Of a stretch of 41,177 nt of DNA, positions 13,457 to 23,029 are shown one piece after another. Numbering within the stretch: position 1 is the stretch's first letter; each line of letters begins with the position of its first letter. The stretch covers positions 64,952-106,128 of the forward strand of contig JAVHLL010000006.1 of assembly GCA_031082155.1 (NCBI GenBank), given 5' to 3'. Origin of the DNA: Thermodesulfovibrionales bacterium. Lineage in GTDB: Bacteria; Nitrospirota; Thermodesulfovibrionia; Thermodesulfovibrionales; SM23-35. Below the pieces are notes generated by a model. It ran no database searches. It was not told where the DNA came from and saw nothing but the letters and a program-made list of their open reading frames with translations. The position numbers and the translations under genes are program-made.

Positions 13457-13978
13457 TTATGGGGGGGTCCCCAAAACCAGAGTCCAGAAAGTCCTCAGGT
13501 TTTTGCTCTTGGCAAAGGCGGCTCCGGTTTCTTTGTAATCCGGGTTCATGATGTTCCTGCAGTGCATCTCGCTTTTCAGCCACGCGTTTACTGCTTCCCC
13601 GGCAGTCTTGTAGCCCTGACCGACATTTTCACCATATGCGGACCATGCGTAACCTGCCCTCGCAAGCCTCTTGTCCGTGCCGCTGCCATCCGAACCTTTA
13701 TGCCCCATGAATCCGTTTTTCGCCATATCCAGGGAATGGTCCAGAGATGCCCGTGCGAGTTTCTCATTCCATCGCACCGGCTGAACTGCACTAAAATACA
13801 CGCTTCCACAAGTCATTCCCCTCGTACGTGCCTCATTGAGCAATTTCATTACCTGTTCGGCAGTGACGTGATCGACTACTCCCGACGCAGGAGACACATA
13901 CTGACTCGTGCTGCATCCGCATATGAGTGAACTGGGAAATATCAACAGGAAAAGACTTGTAAATAATAATTTCTTCAT
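13457..13978 (-). CDS. CAP/SCP-domain lipoprotein
   Basis: The ATG at 13978 is chosen over a GTG six codons upstream because it begins a clean lipoprotein signal, MKKLLFTSLFLLIFPSSLIC-G-C, with the lipobox Cys at +1. The 173-residue product has the bacterial CAP fold: LNEARTRGMTC, PVRWNEKLARASLDHS, YGENVGQGY and the signature HCRNIMNPDYKETG. Members are secreted or outer-membrane tethered; their activity is mostly unknown. The start overlaps the TerB-like gene region, suggesting co-transcription. Confidence 0.88.
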   Translation of the reverse strand: MKKLLFTSLFLLIFPSSLICGCSTSQYVSPASGVVDHVTAEQVMKLLNEARTRGMTCGSVYFSAVQPVRWNEKLARASLDHSLDMAKNGFMGHKGSDGSGTDKRLARAGYAWSAYGENVGQGYKTAGEAVNAWLKSEMHCRNIMNPDYKETGAAFAKSKNLRTFWTLVLGTPP

Positions 13979-13992
13979 TTCATTGCACACTT

Positions 13993-14460
13993 TCACTGTA
14001 GAGCCAGCTTCTTCTTTACTCTGAGTTTTGCTTGGATGAAATCTTTATGTTCAACGTATATCAGGTCTGCGATTTTCCGCACCATGTGCTCCTCATGTTT
14101 CTCAAGTTCTGCATCTGAAAAGGCAACTTCCCACAGGTGCTCTATCACCCTGATCTTCTGCTGATACGTAAAACCCTTGTTTATGAGAGACGTAAATGCA
14201 TAATACCCCGAAGCTTTCCCGATTTCCTCATCTGCAAGCTGCAGGAGTGTCTGCGTTTCTTCCCTGCCAAGGTCGAATTTCGATTGAATGGTCTTCATCA
14301 CTGTTTCCTGTTCATTTTCCTGAATCGTGGCATCAGCCCGCATCATCTCTATGAGAAGGGCGGCTGTCGCGAGCTGAAGGGAATGTTCTGAAACCTCATC
14401 CGGCTTGTTCTGGGCGGGTTGTATGTATTTGTCGAAGAATTTCTTGAGCGAACGAACCAT
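13993..14460 (-). CDS. TerB-like (tellurite-resistance TerB family) protein
   Basis: A 155-residue helical protein starting at the ATG at 14460 (AAGG site upstream; the longer frame from 14490 has none). LATAALLIEMMRADATIQENE and VAFSDAELEKHEEHMVRKIADL are the paired acidic metal-binding repeats of TerB. Known TerB binds calcium or other divalent ions and is cytoplasmic or membrane-associated. Its stop lies just before the CAP lipoprotein start and it follows the thioesterase gene closely, so the three may form an operon. Confidence 0.87.
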   Translation of the reverse strand: MVRSLKKFFDKYIQPAQNKPDEVSEHSLQLATAALLIEMMRADATIQENEQETVMKTIQSKFDLGREETQTLLQLADEEIGKASGYYAFTSLINKGFTYQQKIRVIEHLWEVAFSDAELEKHEEHMVRKIADLIYVEHKDFIQAKLRVKKKLALQ

Positions 14461-14494
14461 GACTTCATACCTTAATACAAGGCATCCCATACTG

Positions 14495-14923
14495 TCAAAT
14501 GCATGGTTCCTGATCTTCAGCGACGAGTTCGAACGTATTTTTCACCTCATCCGGGATAGTGAGCGGTCGTCCGGTCTTTCCGTCTACGAAAACCCAGTCG
14601 GTCTCTCCCCGCGCAATGACAACGTTGTCTTTCGGTCTGACGAATTTGTATCTCCTCAGTGATCTGACCCTGCGGAAATTGACGACCCAGGTCAGGACCG
14701 CAATGGTATCCCCGATATAAGCCGGGCGGAGGTATTCGACAGTATGAGAGCGAACAACCCATGTGGCACCGGCTGACCGCGTGGCCCGCGTACACCCCGT
14801 CTCTTCTGCATGAAGAACGGCAACGTCCTGCATCCACTGGATATACACCACGTTATTCACATGACCATTCTCGTCAACAGTATTTTCTGGAACCGTGAAC
14901 TCATATTGGTAAATTGGGGTCAT
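14495..14923 (-). CDS. Acyl-CoA thioesterase, 4-hydroxybenzoyl-CoA thioesterase / YbgC type
   Basis: A 142-residue hot-dog-fold protein. The start at 14923 (MTPIYQYEF) has a GAGGGG site; the longer frame from 14965 does not. VDENGHVNNVVYIQWMQ holds the YbgC/FadM catalytic Asp and the conserved His-Val-Asn-Asn. These enzymes hydrolyse acyl-CoA esters; the acyl specificity cannot be read. It precedes the TerB-like gene by 35 bases. Confidence 0.9.
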   Translation of the reverse strand: MTPIYQYEFTVPENTVDENGHVNNVVYIQWMQDVAVLHAEETGCTRATRSAGATWVVRSHTVEYLRPAYIGDTIAVLTWVVNFRRVRSLRRYKFVRPKDNVVIARGETDWVFVDGKTGRPLTIPDEVKNTFELVAEDQEPCI

Positions 14924-15054
14924 TGGATTTCCCCTCGTTATGTATGGTGAACACAAAAAGTGCACTTGTAAACCCTCTTCCGTTGAAAGAAGTTATGAGG
15001 AATGTGCGGTCTCATGATGTTTTCGGGAAGTCCCGGTCTATCCGGATAAGGTGC

Positions 15055-16347
15055 CTACTTTTTAATCGTAACATGGACATTTTCAACAAGCAGTGCCGGG
15101 AAATTTCCTCCGGAAGAGGGGTGGAGTCTGTTTTCGACAGCAATGACATGCTGCATCGTATCATAAATATTTCCTGCAATCATAACGTCTTTCACATTGC
15201 CGGTGATTTCACCCTTTTCGACACAGAGGGCGGGAGAGACACCGATTGAAAAATCTCCATGGGGAATGTTCCCGCTATGCGCACCCAGGGCGCCGGCAAT
15301 GATTATCCCATGGTCTACGGACCGAACCATATCAGCAAAGGATGAACCACCCGGAGGCATGGTGAGGTGGTGGAGAGACGGCGCCGGTTTTCCGGATACC
15401 GAACTCTTAAACCCGTGTCCTGCAGGCCGGGTCTTCATTTTATGCGCAAAATAGAGGTCATAATAGCAGTTTCTGAGCACGCCGTTCTCAATAACAGGAA
15501 ACCGGCTGCAGGGCATGCCTTCATCGTCAAAAGCCCGTGCACCGGGCAGTGTGTCATTCAATGGATCGTTATATACGGAAACCAGATCGCTGAAAATTTT
15601 TTCACCCATCCTCTGAGCAAGAGGCGAGATGTTCTGATAAATACTCAAGCCGCTTGTCGCGGTCTGGAGTCTCCACATGAGGACATACACCGTCTCCGGC
15701 AGGAAGATGACCTTCAGCGGTTTGCTGCCCGGGATGACTTCCCTGGCAGACTTTGTGTAAGTTTCGGAAAGAAAATTCATATATTCTTCCGGGAGCGTTT
15801 GAAATGTCTTTGCCCGAAAGGTACGGTAAAGAGACGCCGAGGTATAAGGATAGAGAAGCCCTGTCTGGAAACCATATGCAGATGTTTGCAGTGAAAGGTC
15901 CGTTCCGGAACTATTCATAAGCCGCATACTGCCGGCAGAACGGTAAGCGGACACGTTAATCTGTGCGGTCGTTCTCTGTGATAAAAGATCACAGACCCTT
16001 GCGCATTCTTCAACCATAGTCTCATTCCGGAGGTTTCCAATTGAGGGATCATAGGTTTCAAGGGACGGCAAGCCGGTTGTGAAAGGGAATTCAAATGCTC
16101 CCTCAACCCCTCCCTTCAGGGACTCAAGGGCATTCCGGATGAGTTCCTCCCTGCTTCTCAGGTTCCGTGTGTATGCAAACCCCTGAACTCCGTTCTTCAG
16201 TATCCTCAGGCTGATCCCCGACTGTATCCTGCTCTCGATATCCTTTAACCGTGCATCCTCAAACGAGACGCCGTCAGCCTGCATATCAGCAGCATAGATT
16301 TCAGCCGCATTACTTTCGCTGATCGCCATATCGAGCAGCTTTTCCAT
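15055..16347 (-). CDS. tldE: TldE/PmbA subunit of the TldD/TldE protease
   Basis: A 430-residue PmbA/TldE-family protein, starting at the ATG at 16347 that overlaps the tldD stop (ATGA), so the two are translationally coupled. It has the family's overall layout (IESRIQSGISLRIL near the start; RAFDDEGMPCSRFPVIENG; GVSPALCVEKGEI; NRLHPSSGG) but no HExxxH, as expected for the non-catalytic partner. With TldD it degrades unfolded peptides and matures some peptide antibiotics and modified peptides. Confidence 0.95.
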   Translation of the reverse strand: MEKLLDMAISESNAAEIYAADMQADGVSFEDARLKDIESRIQSGISLRILKNGVQGFAYTRNLRSREELIRNALESLKGGVEGAFEFPFTTGLPSLETYDPSIGNLRNETMVEECARVCDLLSQRTTAQINVSAYRSAGSMRLMNSSGTDLSLQTSAYGFQTGLLYPYTSASLYRTFRAKTFQTLPEEYMNFLSETYTKSAREVIPGSKPLKVIFLPETVYVLMWRLQTATSGLSIYQNISPLAQRMGEKIFSDLVSVYNDPLNDTLPGARAFDDEGMPCSRFPVIENGVLRNCYYDLYFAHKMKTRPAGHGFKSSVSGKPAPSLHHLTMPPGGSSFADMVRSVDHGIIIAGALGAHSGNIPHGDFSIGVSPALCVEKGEITGNVKDVMIAGNIYDTMQHVIAVENRLHPSSGGNFPALLVENVHVTIKK

Positions 16348-17711
16348 CAGGCTCCTCCCACCACCACGGCACTGATCAGGACATGAGGCGCTCCGTGGCA
16401 TGATCGGATATTCAACTGCCCTTTGCCACAGCCGCCTGTTTTGCTGAGGACAAGGTCATCGCCGACGGCAGTGATATTCTTTAGAGTATGATAAAGGTTG
16501 CCGGAGATATTGATATCACGTATCATTTCTCCTTTTTTCCCGTCTTTCACCATGTAGCCGAACTGCGCTCCGAAGGTAAAACTCTCTCCGCTCGTTTGGC
16601 CGCCCTTTGCATCGAGGATGTACAGACCATCGCCGAGCGCCTCAAGGAGTTCTGCAAGGGTGTTTCTTCCGGGCTCTATAAAGATATTCCCCATTCTCAC
16701 TATAGGAGCATACCGGTAGTCCTCTGCAACACAGTGGCCTGTTAGTCTTTCGCCGAAAGCTGCCGCAGTCCTTCTCGAATGGAGCCGCCCGGCGAGCACG
16801 CCGTGGTCCATAAGCACGATACGCCTCGCTGCCACCCCTTCATCGTCATAGCGATAAAAGCCCAGCTGGCCGGAAACCAGGGGGTCATCGACAATACTGA
16901 CGCTCTCACTGCCAAGTTTTGCGCCAATCTGCATCTTCTCACGCATGAGCGGAGAATCTTCTATGAGATCAGCTTCGGAAAAATGACCGAATGCCTCGTG
17001 GGTGAATACACCAGCCAGGTCCTGGTTGAGTACCACCTTGTATGTTCCTCCAGCCACCGGACCTGCCTTGAGAAGATCGAGGGCTATTCGTTTCCTCTGT
17101 TCGAATTCTTCTTCCTGACCCCTCAATGAGCCAAACCCGTCGCTTCCCCCAAGGGCAACCCGGACATTCTGGGTAAGTGTTCCGTCTTTGCTTGTGATCA
17201 GGCCGTTTATCGAGGTTGTGACAAGATCTTCCCTTATCTCCATCCCCTCGGAATTCACGAAGTATTTTTCACGGCTCACTTCGCTGTACTGGATATTCGT
17301 TGTTGCAATCCTGTCATGGTTCAGCGATAGTTCATTGTAATTTCGCGTCATTGCAAGTTTTTCATCAACCGGGACCTTCCTCGGGTCTTCATGGAGACGA
17401 GGAAGAAAAGTATCTTTGATGATTTCCGCCCGGGCAAACTGCACAGGTCTTTTCACATGAAGGGCCACCAGCGCCGCATTTTCTATCGCAGTACGGACAG
17501 CTTTTTCGGCATCGTCCGGACGGGTAAAGGCTACCGACGAGAAGCCGCCGTTTTTCATAGCCCTTATTACATACCCGTCCGTGACATTCGTGCCGATATG
17601 GAAGAGTTCCCTGCCATGGAACACGATCTTCGTATCGCTCATGATCTCGTACCGTATATCTGCATAATCGGCCGGCATACGGCAAAGAATCTTTCTTAAT
17701 GTTTCAAACAT
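16347..17711 (-). CDS. tldD: TldD metalloprotease
   Basis: A 454-residue TldD. The zinc motif HEAFGHFSEAD (HExxxH) sits mid-protein, followed by DDEGVAARRIVLMDHGVLAG and GTxxHxR-like contexts of the family; the C-terminus has KTGGCGKGQLNIRSCHG. A good AAGGA ribosome binding site precedes the ATG. TldD opens the pair and is the catalytic subunit with TldE. No peptide precursor gene was seen nearby. Confidence 0.96.
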   Translation of the reverse strand: MFETLRKILCRMPADYADIRYEIMSDTKIVFHGRELFHIGTNVTDGYVIRAMKNGGFSSVAFTRPDDAEKAVRTAIENAALVALHVKRPVQFARAEIIKDTFLPRLHEDPRKVPVDEKLAMTRNYNELSLNHDRIATTNIQYSEVSREKYFVNSEGMEIREDLVTTSINGLITSKDGTLTQNVRVALGGSDGFGSLRGQEEEFEQRKRIALDLLKAGPVAGGTYKVVLNQDLAGVFTHEAFGHFSEADLIEDSPLMREKMQIGAKLGSESVSIVDDPLVSGQLGFYRYDDEGVAARRIVLMDHGVLAGRLHSRRTAAAFGERLTGHCVAEDYRYAPIVRMGNIFIEPGRNTLAELLEALGDGLYILDAKGGQTSGESFTFGAQFGYMVKDGKKGEMIRDINISGNLYHTLKNITAVGDDLVLSKTGGCGKGQLNIRSCHGAPHVLISAVVVGGA

Positions 17712-17850
17712 TTTTTTCCTTCTCTCTCGGCATCCCTGTCATGACGGATGCGTGTACTGTTCATCACCGCACTTTACCTGTCTTATCAGACGAAAGTTCT
17801 GCAGGGAAAAGGGAAATATTCAGACCCGAATCATTCTGCCGGTGAATTGT

Positions 17851-18225
17851 TTATATTCTTCCGGGTGAATGCTCGTCCCAAAACTTTTCGAGAAAAACAA
17901 TCTTTGCATCTTTTAACCGGCTATAATCCATTTTCAGACGTTCGTTCGCAATATATATGTTCCGTTCTGTTTTGGCGGTTGACTCACCCTCAATCCCTGA
18001 TACATAGAATTTTGTAATTTCATTCACATTCCCTTCGATCACGAAGAAATAATCAGCTGAGAGAATATACATATCTATTTCATCTTCGGATTCTCCCGCT
18101 GTATGCGGAGAAAATTTCCGGGTGAAAATCCGCTTGTTCAGGGTGACCGTGAGATCGACCTTTTCTCCTTTTCTTGCAAGAGATATAAAGTCTTCGAGTC
18201 TGCTCAACACTTGATGTTCCGCCAT
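17851..18225 (-). CDS. Unrecognised 124-residue protein
   Basis: A soluble, charged alpha/beta protein with no signal peptide and no motif I recognise (MYILSADYFFVIEGNVNEI, then IANERLKMDYSRLKDAKIVFLEKFW). Its ribosome binding site AAGGAG seven bases before the ATG is good, and codon use matches the neighbours, so it is a real gene. It stands alone between tldD and the 112-bp element. Function unknown. Confidence 0.7.
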   Translation of the reverse strand: MAEHQVLSRLEDFISLARKGEKVDLTVTLNKRIFTRKFSPHTAGESEDEIDMYILSADYFFVIEGNVNEITKFYVSGIEGESTAKTERNIYIANERLKMDYSRLKDAKIVFLEKFWDEHSPGRI

Positions 18226-18366
18226 AGAACCACTCCTTTTCTCTCATTTCGCGTGGGGCGAGAGTATTGCTTCGATTTTACTCAAAAACAACTATACTGC
18301 GCCGGCAGATATTTTTCAAGCATACCAAGCCTTACACCTGGGATATCCGCTCTTATTCATATCGAT

Positions 18367-18478
18367 CATGGTGGATGCAGTATTTTTGCGGATTTATCCC
18401 GATTTTTATCGGGATCCCTTGGAGTCTCCCGATTCCTATCGGGAGACGAGAATGAGCAAAAATACTGCATCCACCATG
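18367..18478. repeat. 112-bp palindromic element, copy 1 (MITE-like)
   Basis: Perfect 23-bp terminal inverted repeats: CATGGTGGATGCAGTATTTT plus TGC at 18367-18389, and its complement at 18456-18478. Inside are two further hairpins (around 18398-18413 and 18425-18446) built from CCCGAT/ATCGGG repeats. The element matches, in reverse orientation, an equally long copy at 36497-36608 over both ends (about 30 bp each); the centres differ. No coding capacity. It separates the stop of the L,D-transpeptidase from the start of the 124-residue gene. Confidence 0.75.
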
Positions 18479-18503
18479 CTCATCGAAAAACTTCTGAATA
18501 ATC

Positions 18504-20207
18504 CTAGAGTAAAGGAGGATGTTTTTTCATCGCTTCGTCAAGCTTTGCGTCCCTTCCATAGATGTCGTCACGGAAATGGAGCAGGCCGTCTTCATCTACC
18601 CATGCGGTCAGATAAAGGATATGGACATTCACCGGATCGGGGAGACGAACCTCTTTCTTCTCCCCTTTTTTGATTTCCAAAACGATCCGTTCACGCGTCC
18701 ATTTCGGATCCTTTTTCATGACATATTCTGCAAGGTCGAGAGGTTTTTCAAGCCTGATACATCCGTGGCTGAAGCTACGCACACTCCGCTCAAACAACCT
18801 CTTGCTCGGGGTATCGTGGAGATATACTCCGAAACGGTTCGGGAACATAAACTTTATTGTGCCGAGCGGGTTCCTTGGTCCGGACTCCTGCCTGAAACGG
18901 TATCTGAACGTCTCCCCGTTCATGTCGGCCCATTGTATCGTTGCAGGATCAATTTCCTCCTCTTCCCCGCCCCGCCCCATGAGTACCTTCATATTCTGTC
19001 TCCCCAGATAGTCCGGATTTTTCTGTACCTTCGGGATAACCTCTTCGAGCGCGATGCTTTTTGGCACATTCCATTGCGGATTCAGAACAAGATACCTCAT
19101 AGTCTCACTAAAAACAGGCGTATGCCAGAACGGCTTGCCTACGACAACTTTCATGCGCAGTATATTCCTGTTTGCCTCTACAACGTCAAGAGTAAAGTCA
19201 GCGATATTGACCTTGATGTACCGCTGTCCAAGGTTTCCCGACAACCACCTGAGACGCTCCATATTCAGTTCTATCTGACGGGCGCGCTCCCCTGCAGATC
19301 CATTCAGTTCTTTCAGAGTCCTGCGGCCTGCAATCCCATCGGCATCAAGGCCGTGCTGTTTCTGAAACCGGATTACCGCCTGTTCCAGTGCGGCATCGAA
19401 AAGCTTTTCGGAGTTTCTCTGCCCAGGGCTCAGATATCCCCCGATGACGAGACGCTCTCTTAAAAGGATTACCCTGCCGTCTGGTTCCCCCTTCCTCAGC
19501 TTTTTCCCTTCGGGAATAACCGGCCATCCTCCCCGGGCAGCGATCTCCCTGTACCGGATAAGGTACTGCCTCAACTTCGTATATTCGTCCTGACAGGGAA
19601 GCAGCCCACGGAGCGAATCTTGAATCCTGTCCTCCCTCAGTGCTCTTTCAAAGACTGAGGTGATATCAAGTTCATCCCGGCGAATAAACCACTCTGCCTG
19701 AAGTGTCACCGGGTCAATGCATCCTGCCGAAAAGTGGCACCCCAGAAGCAGATACGCATCAGAGAGAAGGAGTTCCAGGTCTGTGAGCATTTCGGAAAAA
19801 CGCATCGTTTGTTTTTCTTTATGGGCGGAAATTTCCGAGAACAGGGATATGATCGCTGACAGATGGTAATGCTCCGGGATAAGGCCTTCCTCGCCGACCC
19901 TGCTGATCGCATCAACGAAGGATTCTACCCTATCGAGTGGGCCTTGCAGTCCTATCCATACAGGTCGGTAATTGAGCTTCTGATAAAAACCAGCGAGTAG
20001 TTCCGCAGCAAGCAGACGTTCATTCCTCACCATAAGCTTTGGAGGAATGCCGGCTTCTGTTACGCGTTTTTTAAGGAGGGCACTGGTGTCCGTAACAACG
20101 GGAAGTTCTGCCGCCTGATTCGCCGTAGTGAGAAGGGGAAAAAAGAGGAGGAAAAAAGCGATAGCAGAGGAAAGGCAAACTCTCCGGTGAAATCTGCAGA
20201 AGTTCAT
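18504..20207 (-). CDS. L,D-transpeptidase, YcbB/LdtD-like
   Basis: A 567-residue periplasmic enzyme. A signal peptide spans residues 1-30 (LSSAIAFFLLFFPLLTTANQA). A peptidoglycan-binding domain lies at about 255-300 (AVIRFQKQHGLDADGIAGRR). The YkuD catalytic domain has YLHDTPSK and SFSHGCIRLEKP, with H481 and C483. The long helical N-terminal region matches YcbB, which makes 3-3 cross-links in peptidoglycan. Length agrees with the family (about 600). The palindromic element follows its stop within 30 bases. Confidence 0.93.
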   Translation of the reverse strand: MNFCRFHRRVCLSSAIAFFLLFFPLLTTANQAAELPVVTDTSALLKKRVTEAGIPPKLMVRNERLLAAELLAGFYQKLNYRPVWIGLQGPLDRVESFVDAISRVGEEGLIPEHYHLSAIISLFSEISAHKEKQTMRFSEMLTDLELLLSDAYLLLGCHFSAGCIDPVTLQAEWFIRRDELDITSVFERALREDRIQDSLRGLLPCQDEYTKLRQYLIRYREIAARGGWPVIPEGKKLRKGEPDGRVILLRERLVIGGYLSPGQRNSEKLFDAALEQAVIRFQKQHGLDADGIAGRRTLKELNGSAGERARQIELNMERLRWLSGNLGQRYIKVNIADFTLDVVEANRNILRMKVVVGKPFWHTPVFSETMRYLVLNPQWNVPKSIALEEVIPKVQKNPDYLGRQNMKVLMGRGGEEEEIDPATIQWADMNGETFRYRFRQESGPRNPLGTIKFMFPNRFGVYLHDTPSKRLFERSVRSFSHGCIRLEKPLDLAEYVMKKDPKWTRERIVLEIKKGEKKEVRLPDPVNVHILYLTAWVDEDGLLHFRDDIYGRDAKLDEAMKKHPPLL

Positions 20208-20327
20208 TGTTCTATTGTAAAAAACCGGCGCAATGAAATCCAGTACGCCTGTGCCCAGGCTCCATGCTACCCCTTTCTTATCATCCCAATCTTTTCATTT
20301 GCCACTGATATAGTATAGAATTCCCCC

Positions 20328-21170
20328 ATGGCATTCACAATCGTAAAGGCATCCGGCCGCAGCGAGGAGTTCAAAATCAGCAAGCTCGTCGATTCCCTCA
20401 TCCGCTCCGGAGCATCTCCGGATATCGCATGGAATATCGCAAAAAAAGTTGAGAAGAAGATCACCCGGCCAGCGCATACCAAACATATTTTCAGGATGGC
20501 CAGACGGCTCCTTAAGCAGTATACCCAGACATCGGACATGAAATATTCCATAAAGAGGGCTCTCTATTCTCTGGGGCCTGCAGGATATCAGTTCGAAAAA
20601 TATTTTTCAGGGATACTCATGGCGTACGGGTATGAGGCAGAGACAAACAGGTTTATGGCCGGATACTGCGTAACCCATGAGGTCGATGTCTTTGCAGTAA
20701 AGGATAACAGGGGCTGCGTCATTGAATGCAAATATCACAGCAACGGAGAAAATCCGACCGATGTAAAAACAGCCCTCTATATTCACTCACGCTTCGAAGA
20801 CATCAAAAAGGCCTTTTCGGTCAAGCCCGGGAATACTCTGCACATCACTGAAGGATGGCTTGTCACAAATACCCGGTGCACCTCTGACGCACAGAAATAT
20901 GCTGAATGTGTAGGCCTGAAAATAGTAAGCTGGAAGTATCCTCCCGCACTGAGCCTCGAAAAAATGATCGAGCAGAAGATGCTCTATCCCGTCACCGTCC
21001 TGTCATCCATCAAGAAGAGTTCCCTCGAAGCCCTTTTCCGCAAAAACATCATGTTCGCGAAAGATATTGCTGATATGGACGAGCAGCACTTCCTGAAGCA
21101 GAGCGGGCTTGATCATGCAACCGCTCTCGCGCTGAAAAAAGAAGCAGATGCGCTCTGTTTGCATGCCTGA
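20328..21170 (+). CDS. ATP-cone / restriction-endonuclease-like / helix-hairpin-helix protein
   Basis: A 280-residue three-part protein. Residues 1-85 form an ATP-cone (FTIVKASGRSEEFKISKLVDS, as in ribonucleotide reductases and NrdR). Residues 85-200 are an Mrr-like nuclease fold: GYQFEKYFS (E90), HEVDVFAV (D120), VIECKYH (E133, K135). Residues 230-280 look like helix-hairpin-helix DNA binding (DIADMDEQHFLKQSGLDHA). Likely a nucleotide-controlled DNA nuclease of unknown role. No clear ribosome binding site; it diverges from the L,D-transpeptidase gene. Confidence 0.8.
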   Translation: MAFTIVKASGRSEEFKISKLVDSLIRSGASPDIAWNIAKKVEKKITRPAHTKHIFRMARRLLKQYTQTSDMKYSIKRALYSLGPAGYQFEKYFSGILMAYGYEAETNRFMAGYCVTHEVDVFAVKDNRGCVIECKYHSNGENPTDVKTALYIHSRFEDIKKAFSVKPGNTLHITEGWLVTNTRCTSDAQKYAECVGLKIVSWKYPPALSLEKMIEQKMLYPVTVLSSIKKSSLEALFRKNIMFAKDIADMDEQHFLKQSGLDHATALALKKEADALCLHA

Positions 21171-21272
21171 GGCTCTGCAGGGTTTAGCGAGTGAAGGCAG
21201 GACAGAAGTCCTGTCCCGATTCCGCAATACCAATACTACATTTAAAAATTGGGGGTGCAAGTCCTGACTGTA

Positions 21273-21467
21273 CTATAATATTTTCCCGCAATTGGAGCAT
21301 TCAGTCTGTTTTTGGGTCACAAATGCTCCGCAGGAAGGACATCTTTTATTCTGAAAATCCTTTATATTTTCACGGGAAGATGACTTTTTGCCCTTCTCCT
21401 GCCATTCTTCGATAATATCGAAGAGCACATCGAAAGGACACCTTTGCTTGTTATCATTGTCAGCCAT
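21273..21467 (-). CDS. Small zinc-ribbon protein
   Basis: A 64-residue protein with a charged N-terminal helix and a C-terminal zinc ribbon, CPSCGAFVTQKQTECSNCG (CPxCG-x10-CxNCG). Such small ribbons bind nucleic acid or protein partners; the role here is unknown. The frame sits between the nuclease and helicase genes. The upstream ribosome binding site is weak. Confidence 0.7.
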   Translation of the reverse strand: MADNDNKQRCPFDVLFDIIEEWQEKGKKSSSRENIKDFQNKRCPSCGAFVTQKQTECSNCGKIL

Positions 21468-21548
21468 ACCTATAGTCTAACCCATACTATTCATAAATTC
21501 CCGGATGGATACGGCAGATAGGGTATGCCTGAAAATATTTTTGGATTC

Positions 21549-22877
21549 TTAGCGCTGCGGATTTTTTTTAGGATCTCTCTTGCTTTCGGCCCGACGCCGG
21601 CCTGCATGCCCGGAGCCGCGTGATTCACCGCCGGTTCGTGCAGGTTTTTCTTTTCGGTCTGTTGCCCTGGACGGCCTTCCCTGCTGCCGCGCAGCGGTAT
21701 TCCTCCCGGCAGGTCTGGACCTCCTGCGATAGTCTGTGACTACCATCGCATCAGTCATCGGCGTTATCGGTATCTTCTGTCTGATATACTCCTCTATGTC
21801 CGGGAGGGAACGGACGTATTCCTCACACGCAAGGCTGATCGCTCTGCCGCGTGCTCCTGCACGGGCCGTCCTGCCTATACGGTGCACATAGTCCTCCGAA
21901 TCCTGGGGCAGATCATAATTGATCACGTGCGTCACCCCTTCGATATGGAGCCCTCTGCTTGCCACATCCGTAGCCACAAGGATTGATAACGTGCCTTCCC
22001 GGAACCGGGTAAGCACCTGAATCCGCTTCTTCTGGGGGAGATCTCCGGTAATGGCTGCGGTAGCAAAACCATTTACGTTCAGGAGAACTTCAAGCCGTTC
22101 CGCTGCAGCTTTGGTGTTGCAGAAGATAAGATACCGGCCCTCCGGTTCATTTTTAATGATTCCGAGGAGGAGGCCGACCTTTTCTGACATGCCGACATGA
22201 TAAATCTCCTGCTCGACCTGTTCCACGGTTATTTTTTCCGGTGTCACAGTAAACCGTTCCGGCATGTTCATGTATTCATAGCATAATTCGAGAACACGGT
22301 GGGACAACGTGGCGGAAAAAAGCATGGACTGCCGCCTGTTGTAAGGAGACATTCGCCTGAGCAGGAACCTGACATCGCTGATGAAGCCCATATCGAACAG
22401 ACGGTCGGCCTCATCGATCACGAGGAACTGGGTCTTCTTCAGGTTGTAGACCCTCTGTTTGAGATAATCAATAAGCCTTCCGGGCGTTCCTATGACCATA
22501 TCAACGCCTTTGGCTAAGTCATCGCGCTGCTTCTGATAGTCGATCCCGCCAAACACAGGGACAATCCTGAAGCCTGAAGAACCACCCAGCAGTTTTGCCT
22601 CGGCATGTATCTGGATGACAAGTTCACGCGTCGGGGCAATGATGAGCGCACGGGGAGAAGATCCCTGTCCCGGGGAGGGTATCTGGAGCATGCGCGAAAA
22701 GACCGCGATCAGAAAGTTCGCGGTCTTGCCGGTGCCTGTCTGGGCCTGAGCCGCGATGTCTTTGCCGCTCAGTGCAACCGGCAGCGTCAGTTCCTGGACC
22801 GGTGTGCATTCGGTAAACCCTGCTGCCCTGATTCCCTCAAGCACCTTCTCCGGAATACGTAGTTCTTCAAATCTCAC
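21549..22877 (-). CDS. DEAD-box RNA helicase, RhlE-like
   Basis: A 442-residue helicase with all motifs: Q motif (FTECTPVQ), AQTGTGKT, PTRELVIQI, TPGRLID, DEAD, SAT, LIFCNTK, ATDVASRGLHIEG and HRIGRTARAG. The last 60 residues are Arg/Gly/Lys-rich and disordered, typical of the RhlE group that acts in ribosome assembly and RNA turnover. ATP-dependent, cytoplasmic. The gene stands alone, reading left; 220 bases before it hold the promoter of the flavin reductase on the other strand. Confidence 0.96.
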   Translation of the reverse strand: MRFEELRIPEKVLEGIRAAGFTECTPVQELTLPVALSGKDIAAQAQTGTGKTANFLIAVFSRMLQIPSPGQGSSPRALIIAPTRELVIQIHAEAKLLGGSSGFRIVPVFGGIDYQKQRDDLAKGVDMVIGTPGRLIDYLKQRVYNLKKTQFLVIDEADRLFDMGFISDVRFLLRRMSPYNRRQSMLFSATLSHRVLELCYEYMNMPERFTVTPEKITVEQVEQEIYHVGMSEKVGLLLGIIKNEPEGRYLIFCNTKAAAERLEVLLNVNGFATAAITGDLPQKKRIQVLTRFREGTLSILVATDVASRGLHIEGVTHVINYDLPQDSEDYVHRIGRTARAGARGRAISLACEEYVRSLPDIEEYIRQKIPITPMTDAMVVTDYRRRSRPAGRNTAARQQGRPSRATDRKEKPARTGGESRGSGHAGRRRAESKRDPKKNPQR

Positions 22878-23029
22878 TTCTTCTACTATATGCTAATTCC
22901 CCGGCAAAGTCGATTCATAAAGTTGAAGGAAGGCCCGAATGGAGGATTCAAGACAAAGGCTATAAAGGTTTTTCCACCCGGATCAATGGTCAGTTCTTCA
23001 TCCGGGAAGCAGCTCAATTGTGAAGTGCC

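Noticed and set aside
18519-19463. 314-residue frame antisense to the L,D-transpeptidase
   Set aside because: Fully inside a well-supported gene on the other strand, with no motifs; a shadow of its codon bias.
21196-21216. Hairpin CAGGAC-AGAA-GTCCTG after the ATP-cone nuclease gene as terminator
   Set aside because: Stable stem but no T tract follows; not called as an intrinsic terminator.
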